NCBI RefSeq assembly: GCF_009857595.1
Contig: NZ_WWCU01000045.1
Location: 1-44,427 of the forward strand
Source: Pseudoduganella aquatica
Lineage (GTDB): Bacteria > Pseudomonadota > Gammaproteobacteria > Burkholderiales > Burkholderiaceae_D
Direction: 5' to 3'
Length of the DNA: 44,427 nt
Part shown: positions 38,864 to 44,427 of the stretch, in pieces
How the letters are laid out: the number at the start of each line of letters is the position of its first letter
Position numbering within the stretch: the stretch's first letter is position 1
Translations under genes and position numbers: made by a program
The notes under the pieces: model-generated
What the model saw: only the letters and a program-made list of their open reading frames with translations
Database searches by the model: none
What the model was told of the DNA's origin: nothing

Positions 38864-39297
38864 TCAGAATTCCTCCCAGTCGCCGGTGGCGCCGTTTGCG
38901 ACTGCGCGCCGCTTCTGGACCGGCCTCTCGGCTTTGGGCCTGGATGCCGCCGGTTTGACAGCCACGCCGGACAGCTTGCGCACCGGCGCGGGCGCTCTGG
39001 CGGCAGCAGCCGGACGGCTGGCATGGACGTGCACGCCATCAAGCTTGAAGACGCTGACCACGCGCGCCAGGCCCTGCGCCCGCTCGCTGAGCGAATCGGC
39101 GGCCGATGCGGCCTGCTCCACCAGCGCCACGTTCTGCTGCGTCAGGCCATCCATCTGCGTGATGGCGGAGTGGATCTGGTCCAGGCCGGCGGTCTGTTCC
39201 TGGCTGGCCTCGGTGATCTCGCTCATGATGTCGGTTACGCGCTGGATGCTGGTGACGATCTCCTGCATCGTGGCGCCGGCCTGGTCCACCAGCGGCA
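38864..39297 (-). pseudogene. 3'-terminal fragment of a methyl-accepting chemotaxis protein gene
   Basis: About 144 C-terminal codons of a chemoreceptor remain. DNA from 39042 to about 39294 is nearly identical to 11002-11254 of the intact receptor gene, then similarity stops abruptly at CTGGTCCACCAG. Sensor, membrane and HAMP parts are missing and no start codon with a ribosome-binding site is present. An in-frame ATG at 39367 arises only from a tandem repeat. The tail keeps a C-terminal DWEEF, which resembles the NWETF pentapeptide that tethers CheR and CheB and which the intact receptor lacks. So it derives from a different paralogue, not from a simple copy of the gene at 10980. It is a remnant of rearrangement. 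Confidence 0.82.
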
Positions 39298-39337
39298 ATA
39301 AACTACGGTGTTTGACATTGCGCAAAGCGGCGCAGGT

Positions 39338-39380
39338 GCGCAATGGCGCAATGGCGCAATGGCGCAATGGCGCAATGGCG
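39338..39380 (+). repeat. 8-bp tandem repeat GCGCAATG, about 5.4 copies
   Basis: Five exact copies of GCGCAATG plus GCG lie next to the broken end of the chemoreceptor fragment. One inverted copy (CATTGCGC) is at 39316-39323 and can pair with the array to form a hairpin. It lies between the fragment and the stop of the PEP-CTERM gene. Slippage could change the copy number. Confidence 0.9.
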
Positions 39381-39390
39381 ATTATGTTGC

Positions 39391-40110
39391 TCAGCGCCTG
39401 CGCCGTTGCCGCCGGATTGCGGTGCCTACAATGCCCAGCCCCGCGACCAGCATGGCCCAGGTGCCCGGCTCGGGAACAGGAACGGCGTTGGCATAGACGT
39501 AAGTGCCGACGTTAAACCCACCCTTCGTCGGCTGACTGCCTGTGCGCACTTCAAAACGAATCGCGTCACTGCTGCTCTCGTCGCCGCCCGGATTGCCTGT
39601 TGAGATACTCCCGCCCAGGTTCCCCGCCCCATAGATGTGCGCCCCCATGAATGCCTCGGCGTAGCTGGCGTAGCCGTACTCGCCGTTCGTGCTGATGGCC
39701 AGGTCGGCGTTGAATACGGCCGCCGTGTAAGGCGTCAGTTCGAACTCCAGCACAAAGTGGTTGCTGTGCGCCGAGGTGTAGAAGCCGCGCACATCCAAGG
39801 TAATCTCGCTGCGGAAAGCATCGGGCGCGGCGGAACTGAAAGCGCTGCCAAACGGGTAATCGCGCTGCACCGCGCCATAGTCCGCCACTTGAGCGGTTTC
39901 CGGTCCATCGGGACCGAACACGCTGATGTAAGCGCCAATGGCCACGCCGTCCATCCGCATGGCCGGCGCGATGCCGTCCGTGGGGCTCAGGTCGATCAGC
40001 TGTATGCCGAATCCGCTCACACTGGCGCGCGCCGATACCGCGTGCACGGCGTTGGGTAACGCCATACCGGCCGCCACACAGAGCGCGCCTATCCATTTCA
40101 ATGTGATCAT
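39391..40110 (-). CDS. PEP-CTERM sorting-domain protein
   Basis: The 239-residue secreted protein has a signal peptide (residues 1-24, ending NAVHA-VSA) and a beta-rich body. The C-terminus is a classic PEP-CTERM signal: VPVPEPGTWAMLVAGLGIVG followed by a basic TAIRRQRRRR end. Such proteins are processed by an exosortase and associated with exopolysaccharide in Gram-negative bacteria. Two ATG codons overlap (ATGATG); the second (40110) has better spacing from AGGAGG. The body (GFGIQLIDLSPTDGIAPAMR) is not recognised. No exosortase gene is in the window. Confidence 0.88.
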   Translation of the reverse strand: MITLKWIGALCVAAGMALPNAVHAVSARASVSGFGIQLIDLSPTDGIAPAMRMDGVAIGAYISVFGPDGPETAQVADYGAVQRDYPFGSAFSSAAPDAFRSEITLDVRGFYTSAHSNHFVLEFELTPYTAAVFNADLAISTNGEYGYASYAEAFMGAHIYGAGNLGGSISTGNPGGDESSSDAIRFEVRTGSQPTKGGFNVGTYVYANAVPVPEPGTWAMLVAGLGIVGTAIRRQRRRR

Positions 40111-40211
40111 CATGCCTCCTCAACGGTCAGTACGCTGTGCACCGGCTGGTACGGTGCCAGTTGCGTCAGCGGCGACGGGGTGAACGCCAAGTCCCGCAAG
40201 CCACTGGCCAT
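40110..40211 (-). CDS. Small ORF or gene remnant coupled to the PEP-CTERM gene
   Basis: A 33-codon frame (MASGLRDLAFTPSPLTQLAP and 13 further residues ending TVEEA) has the GC-rich third positions of local genes. It ends in a TGA that overlaps the start region of the PEP-CTERM gene (ATGATGA). The same frame stays open to an ATG at 40262, but that part has AT-rich third positions and no ribosome-binding site. It may be the 3' end of a deleted gene or a small coupled leader protein. No family was recognised. Confidence 0.3.
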   Translation of the reverse strand: MASGLRDLAFTPSPLTQLAPYQPVHSVLTVEEA

Positions 40212-40344
40212 GACGTCGTCACGGTATCCTCCAGTTCGTCGAGAAATGGGTGAAATCTGCATGATTAATTAAAACGCAAATTTATAAAATAAGCCATTTT
40301 TTTTCAATGGCGCGCGGCAAGCAGACGGCTTGTTGGCTGCCAGC

Positions 40345-40350
40345 TATAAT
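40345..40350 (+). promoter_or_regulatory. -10 box of the folA promoter
   Basis: A perfect TATAAT lies 33 bases before the folA start codon. No clear TTGACA-like -35 lies at 16-18 bp. The DNA upstream (40260-40310) is AT-rich and contains a GCCATT-N7-AATGGC hairpin. Confidence 0.5.
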
Positions 40351-40382
40351 GTCGGGCCAAGCAACATTGCCCACGAGCGCAC

Positions 40383-40874
40383 ATGACACTCTTGACCATC
40401 GTCGTCGCCACCGACGCCCAGCGCGGCATCGGCATCAACAACACGCTGCCGTGGAAGCTGCCGGAAGACATGGCGCATTTCAAGCGCCTGACCACGGGCC
40501 ACCCCGTCATCATGGGCCGCAAGACCTACGAGTCGATCGGCCGGCCCCTGCCCAACCGCCGCAACATCGTCGTCACCCGCAGCGCCGAATGGCGCGCCGA
40601 CGGCGTGGAGACGGCGCAGTCGCTGGAACAGGCGCGCGCGCTGGTACAGGACGCGGAGGAGGCCTTCATCATCGGCGGCGCCCAGATCTACGCCGAAGCG
40701 CTGGCCGCAGGCTTGGCGGACCAGGTGATCCAGACCGAAATCGGCCGGGCTTTCCAATGCGACGCCCATTTCCCGCCGCTGGGCGCAGAATGGCAGGAGC
40801 TGGAGCGCCAGCAGTACACCTCCGCCAACGGCCTGCCGTACGCCTTCGTCACCCTGCGGCGCCGGCCGCAGTAA
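40383..40874 (+). CDS. folA: Dihydrofolate reductase
   Basis: The 163-residue cytoplasmic enzyme reduces dihydrofolate to tetrahydrofolate with NADPH. It has IVVATDAQRGIGINNTLPWK, with the Met20-loop Trp, and the substrate-binding acidic residue in LPEDMAHFKRLTTGHP. VIMGRKTYESIGRPLPNR and FIIGGAQIYAEAL, the NADPH-binding loops, follow. Length is standard for chromosomal bacterial enzymes. A TATAAT promoter element lies 33 bases upstream. It is followed after 42 bases by a DUF4337 gene. No signs of a resistance-type variant were seen. Confidence 0.95.
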   Translation: MTLLTIVVATDAQRGIGINNTLPWKLPEDMAHFKRLTTGHPVIMGRKTYESIGRPLPNRRNIVVTRSAEWRADGVETAQSLEQARALVQDAEEAFIIGGAQIYAEALAAGLADQVIQTEIGRAFQCDAHFPPLGAEWQELERQQYTSANGLPYAFVTLRRRPQ

Positions 40875-40916
40875 GCCCTCATTCGTTATCTCAACAAAGC
40901 AGCAAAGGAACCATCA

Positions 40917-41534
40917 ATGTCAGGACACGGTTTTCACGTCCACGGCCCGCACGACCACGCCGTGGAGCACGCCGCGCACAGCGCCGACAAATTCTCCGGC
41001 AATATCGCCGTCACCACGGCCATCCTGGCCACGGTAGGCGCGCTGTTCGGCTACCAGGGCGGCGCCACGCAGAACGAAGCGGCGCTGTACAAGAACAACG
41101 CCGCCATCGACAAGACCCAGGCCGCCAACAGCTGGAACTACTACCAGGCCAAGTCCAACAAGCAGAACCTGGCCGAGCTGGCCATGACGCTGCCGAACGT
41201 GGACCCGGAAAAATACAAGGCCGAAGTGGCGCGCTACCGCTCCGAGAAGGAAGACATCAAGAAGGACGCCGAGAAATGGGAAGCATCGTCGGCCGAATGG
41301 AACAAGAAATCCGACGCCGCGCTGCACCAGCACCACCAGTGGGCGCTGGCCACCACGGCCGAACAGATCGCCATTTCGCTGGCGGCGATCACCCTTCTGA
41401 CGCACCGCCGCTGGCTGCTGTACACTGCGTACGCGGTGGCCGGCGCCGGGATCGCGCTGGGGCTGTTCGCGGCCCTGCACATCGATCCGATCGGCGCCCT
41501 GACGGGCAGCGGCGTAGCCGCTTTGCCCCATTAG
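40917..41534 (+). CDS. DUF4337 membrane protein
   Basis: The 205-residue protein has a His-rich N-terminus (HGFHVHGPHDHAVEHAAH) and a hydrophobic segment at about 28-46 (IAVTTAILATVGALFGYQGG). A charged coiled-coil stretch is at about 75-140 (VDPEKYKAEVARYRSEKEDI), and two hydrophobic segments are at about 150-195. This layout with YKNNAAIDKTQAANSWNYYQ matches DUF4337, a widespread inner-membrane family of unknown function. The His-rich start could bind metal, but this is speculation. It lies between folA and the decarboxylase gene. Confidence 0.85.
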   Translation: MSGHGFHVHGPHDHAVEHAAHSADKFSGNIAVTTAILATVGALFGYQGGATQNEAALYKNNAAIDKTQAANSWNYYQAKSNKQNLAELAMTLPNVDPEKYKAEVARYRSEKEDIKKDAEKWEASSAEWNKKSDAALHQHHQWALATTAEQIAISLAAITLLTHRRWLLYTAYAVAGAGIALGLFAALHIDPIGALTGSGVAALPH

Positions 41535-41692
41535 AGCGCCACCAAGCACTGATATGAAAGACTATGCTGCCAGCAACGTAACTTTTTTCCCCGTTGGCGG
41601 CATTTTCTGCGAGAATCCCGTTCTTATTTTTTTTCGCCCAGCCCGCTCCGGCCATATTCGCCCGGGGCGGTTCTTCTTTTTGGAGACAAGTA

Positions 41693-43948
41693 ATGAAATT
41701 TCGTTTCCCCATCGTCATCATTGACGAGGATTTCCGTTCCGAGAACACGTCTGGTTTAGGCATCCGCGCCCTGGCCGCGGCGATGGAAAAAGAAGGCATG
41801 GAAGTGCTGGGCGTAACCAGCTATGGCGACCTGTCCCAGTTCGCGCAGCAGCAATCGCGCGCCTCGGCCTTCGTGCTGTCCATCGACGACGAGGAATTCG
41901 GCGGCGGCACCGTGGAAGAAACCGACCACGCCCTGAAGTCGCTGCGCGCCTTCGTGGAAGAGATCCGCTACAAGAACTCGGACATTCCGATCTACCTGTA
42001 CGGCGAAACCCGCACCTCGCGCCATATCCCGAACGATATCCTGCGCGAACTGCACGGCTTCATCCACATGTTCGAGGACACCCCGGAATTCGTGGCGCGC
42101 CACATCATCCGCGAAGCCAAGTCCTACCTGGACGGCCTGGCGCCGCCCTTCTTCCGCGCGCTGGTGCACTACGCCAACGACGGCTCCTACTCCTGGCACT
42201 GCCCCGGCCACTCCGGCGGCGTGGCTTTCCTGAAGTCGCCCATCGGCCAGATGTTCCACCAGTTCTTCGGCGAGAACATGCTGCGCGCCGACGTCTGCAA
42301 CGCGGTGGAAGAACTGGGCCAGCTGCTGGACCACACCGGCCCCGTGGCCGCGTCCGAGCGCAATGCGGCGCGCATCTACAACGCCGACCACGCCTACTTC
42401 GTCACCAACGGCACGTCCACCTCGAACAAGATGGTGTGGCACTCGACCGTGGCGCCGGGCGACATCGTGGTGGTGGACCGCAACTGCCACAAATCGATCC
42501 TGCACTCCATCATCATGTGCGGCGCCATCCCCGTGTTCCTGATGCCGACCCGTAACCACCTCGGCATTATCGGCCCTATCCCGCTGGAAGAGTTCTCCAT
42601 GGAGAGCATCCAGCGCAAGATCGACGCCAACCCGTTCGCGCGCGACGCCAAGAACAAGAAGCCGCGCATCCTGACCATCACCCAGTCGACCTACGACGGC
42701 GTGGTGTACAACGTCGAGACCCTGCGCGAAATGCTGGACGGTAAAATCGACACGCTGCACTTCGACGAAGCGTGGCTGCCGCACGCCACCTTCCACGATT
42801 TCTACAAGAATATGCACGCCATCGGCAAGGACCGTCCGCGCGCCAAGGAATCGATGATCTTCTCGACCCAGTCCACCCACAAGCTGCTGGCGGGCCTGTC
42901 GCAGGCCTCGCAGGTGCTGGTGCGCGAATCGGAGACGGTCAAGCTGGACCGGGACGCCTTCAACGAGGCCTACCTGATGCACACCTCCACCTCGCCGCAA
43001 TACTCCATCATCGCCTCGTGCGACGTGGCGGCGGCCATGATGGAAGCGCCGGGCGGCACCGCGCTGGTGGAAGAATCCATCCTGGAAGCGCTGGACTTCC
43101 GCCGCGCCATGCGCAAGATCGACGAAGAGTGGGGCAAAGACTGGTGGTTCAAGGTCTGGGGTCCGAACGAGTTCGCCGAAGAAGGCATCGGCTCGCAGGC
43201 GGACTGGATCTTCACCGAGGAAAGCCAGGAATGGCACGGCTTCGGCAAGCTGGCGCCGGGCTTCAACATGCTGGACCCGATCAAGGCCACCATCGTCAAC
43301 CCGGGCCTGTCGCTGGACGGCCAGTTCGGCGAAACCGGCATTCCGGCCTCCATCGTGACCAAGTACCTGGCAGAGCACGGCGTGATCGTGGAGAAGTGCG
43401 GCCTGTACTCCTTCTTCATCATGTTCACCATCGGCATCACCAAGGGCCGCTGGAACACGCTGCTGACCGCGCTGCAGCAGTTCAAGGACGACTACGACAA
43501 GAACATGCCGCTGTGGCGCATCCTGCCCGAGTTCTCGCAAGCGAACCCGCGCTACGAGCAGATGGGCCTGCGCGACCTGTGCCAGCAGATCCACGACTTC
43601 TACAAGGCCTACGACGTGGCGCGCCTGACCACGGAGATGTATCTGTCGGACATGATCCCGGCCATGAAGCCGTCGGACGCGTTCGCCAAGATGGCGCACC
43701 GCGAAATCGAGCGCGTGGCGATCGACGAGCTGGAAGGCCGCATCACCTCCATCCTGCTCACGCCGTATCCACCAGGCATTCCGCTGCTGATCCCTGGCGA
43801 GCGCTTCAACAAGACCATCGTGGACTATCTGCGCTTTGCACGCGACTTCAACGAGCGCTTCCCCGGCTTCGAGACCGACGTGCACGGCCTGGTCAAGCGC
43901 GAAGTGGATGGCAAGCGCGACTACTTCGTGGATTGCGTGAAGCAATAA
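41693..43948 (+). CDS. Orn/Lys/Arg decarboxylase (AdiA/LdcC-type, class I)
   Basis: The 751-residue PLP enzyme has the three-part layout of inducible bacterial amino-acid decarboxylases. There is an N-terminal receiver-like wing domain (FPIVIIDEDFRSENTSGLGI), a PLP core, and a C-terminal domain. The core has SWHCPGHSGGVAFLKSPIGQ, THFDEAW-type metal-free cofactor site TLHFDEAWLPH, and the PLP Lys397 in STQSTHKLLAGLSQ. Length equals AdiA (about 755), so arginine is the best guess, but lysine or ornithine cannot be excluded. The ATG at 41693 follows GGAGA by 6 bases; a longer frame upstream is not needed. Such enzymes consume protons in acid resistance or supply agmatine/cadaverine. A strong terminator follows. 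Confidence 0.93.
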   Translation: MKFRFPIVIIDEDFRSENTSGLGIRALAAAMEKEGMEVLGVTSYGDLSQFAQQQSRASAFVLSIDDEEFGGGTVEETDHALKSLRAFVEEIRYKNSDIPIYLYGETRTSRHIPNDILRELHGFIHMFEDTPEFVARHIIREAKSYLDGLAPPFFRALVHYANDGSYSWHCPGHSGGVAFLKSPIGQMFHQFFGENMLRADVCNAVEELGQLLDHTGPVAASERNAARIYNADHAYFVTNGTSTSNKMVWHSTVAPGDIVVVDRNCHKSILHSIIMCGAIPVFLMPTRNHLGIIGPIPLEEFSMESIQRKIDANPFARDAKNKKPRILTITQSTYDGVVYNVETLREMLDGKIDTLHFDEAWLPHATFHDFYKNMHAIGKDRPRAKESMIFSTQSTHKLLAGLSQASQVLVRESETVKLDRDAFNEAYLMHTSTSPQYSIIASCDVAAAMMEAPGGTALVEESILEALDFRRAMRKIDEEWGKDWWFKVWGPNEFAEEGIGSQADWIFTEESQEWHGFGKLAPGFNMLDPIKATIVNPGLSLDGQFGETGIPASIVTKYLAEHGVIVEKCGLYSFFIMFTIGITKGRWNTLLTALQQFKDDYDKNMPLWRILPEFSQANPRYEQMGLRDLCQQIHDFYKAYDVARLTTEMYLSDMIPAMKPSDAFAKMAHREIERVAIDELEGRITSILLTPYPPGIPLLIPGERFNKTIVDYLRFARDFNERFPGFETDVHGLVKREVDGKRDYFVDCVKQ

Positions 43949-43969
43949 TCCTGCGTCCCGCCGCAGCGA

Positions 43970-43999
43970 AACGCCAGCCTCCGGGCTGGCGTTTTTTTT
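43970..43999 (+). terminator. Strong rho-independent terminator
   Basis: AACGCCAGCC-TCCG-GGCTGGCGTT is a perfect 10-bp stem with a 4-base loop, followed by a run of T to 43999. It lies 21 bases after the decarboxylase stop. Confidence 0.95.
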
Positions 44000-44096
44000 G
44001 CCCGTTGCTGTGCCTGCGCCGCGCACCTTTGCGGTGCATCAAGCGTAGCGGGCGCGTGCGGATCTATAGTGCTGCGTCACCCCTACACCTAAGGTC

Positions 44097-44427
44097 ATGG
44101 AACGCCCGGACGCGCTCGCTGTATGGCTGCACCTGGTCGAACAGACCCGGCGGGAGGCTGGCCTGGCGATGGTGGATGAGCTTGCCAAGGCCGGCATCAC
44201 CGCCAGCCTGGGCGACGCAAGCGCCGCCCCGCGCAACGCGCTGGGCGTGGTGCTGTTCGAGGCCTGGAGCGAGGGGCTGGCCGAGCTGCTGTCCGCGCTG
44301 TCGGCGCGCGCCACCCTGCTGGCCGTGTGCTGCGGCCCCGCCCTCAGCGCGGACGCCATGTGGGCCGCGCTGGCGGCGGGCGCGTCGGACCTGCTGCAGT
44401 GGCCCGCCGGTGGTGCGGCGGCCGACG
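44097..44427 (+). CDS. Unrecognised protein, N-terminal part (runs off the window)
   Basis: From the ATG at 44097 the frame stays open to the window end (110 codons). The product starts MERPDALAVWLHLVEQTRRE and alternates hydrophobic strands with helices (GVVLFEAWSEGLAELLSAL, ATLLAVCCGPALSADAMWAA, LAAGASDLLQW). This resembles a degenerate response-regulator receiver domain, as found at the start of some sigma-54-dependent activators. A TATAGT (44075-44080) and a weak AAGG (44091-44094) precede it. Without the C-terminal part the family cannot be set. Confidence 0.6.
   Translation, partial: MERPDALAVWLHLVEQTRREAGLAMVDELAKAGITASLGDASAAPRNALGVVLFEAWSEGLAELLSALSARATLLAVCCGPALSADAMWAALAAGASDLLQWPAGGAAAD

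Noticed and set aside
41756..44026. 756-codon open frame on the minus strand
   Set aside because: It is antisense to the decarboxylase gene, which has full family motifs. The shadow product is repetitive and also crosses the strong terminator.
1..44427. tRNA, rRNA, insertion sequences, prophage or CRISPR array
   Set aside because: No cloverleaf-like sequence, transposase, integrase, phage protein or regularly spaced repeat array was found on either strand.

Overview
The window is chromosomal DNA of very high GC content from a Gram-negative bacterium, most likely a betaproteobacterium of the Oxalobacteraceae (Massilia/Duganella-like). This is inferred from the codon use, the two Gram-negative porins, a PEP-CTERM protein, several Crp/Fnr paralogues and the style of the exopolysaccharide and chemotaxis genes. 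No rRNA, tRNA, insertion sequence, phage gene or CRISPR array was seen.

Layout. (1) 1-5516: end of an exopolysaccharide locus, with a partial GT4 glycosyltransferase, a WecG/TagA glycosyltransferase and a small HTH protein in overlapping order. Opposite them lie a secreted beta-helix lipoprotein with two sugar-binding-like repeats, a polysaccharide deacetylase and a UDP-glucose 6-dehydrogenase. (2) 5517-9684: a signalling block of three different Crp/Fnr regulators, a conserved small protein and a PAS-GGDEF diguanylate cyclase. Only one of the regulators has the full set of Fe-S ligands of FNR. (3) 9703-10895: a DJ-1/PfpI protein and an exported DUF2059-like protein. (4) 10980-26113: a tryptophan/3-hydroxyanthranilate catabolic region. 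A putative amino-acid chemoreceptor comes first. Next is a likely kynU-porin-LVIVD-propeller operon. Last is a meta-cleavage operon in the gene order nbaE-X-H-J-I-G-F-C-D, ending with an amino-acid permease. Together they take 3-hydroxykynurenine to alanine, pyruvate and acetyl-CoA. The enzymes that make 3-hydroxykynurenine from tryptophan are not in the window. (5) 26225-38857: LysR and GntR regulators and an unassigned catabolic cluster. It holds an ABC importer, three VOC proteins, a fumarylacetoacetate-hydrolase-family enzyme, a RidA protein, a RutE-like nitroreductase, a DapA-like aldolase/lyase, an esterase, a TauE-type permease, a D-2-hydroxyacid dehydrogenase and a second porin. (6) 38864-44427: a truncated chemoreceptor remnant, a PEP-CTERM protein, folA, a DUF4337 membrane protein, a large Orn/Lys/Arg decarboxylase and the start of an unrecognised gene.

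The strongest non-annotated signals are regulatory. A 41-bp block matches without gaps (32/41) upstream of kynU and nbaE. In both promoters it lies exactly 10 bp from a (C/T)ATACT -10 box, which points to one activator, probably the adjacent LysR protein, controlling both. A separate 14-bp sequence containing GTATAC is repeated exactly at both divergent promoters of the unassigned cluster and probably marks the GntR regulon. That cluster is the best candidate in the window for an undescribed pathway. Its enzyme set suggests ring cleavage, hydrolysis, imine/enamine hydrolysis, aldol cleavage and reduction of a nitrogen-containing aromatic or heterocycle, but no substrate can be named from sequence alone.
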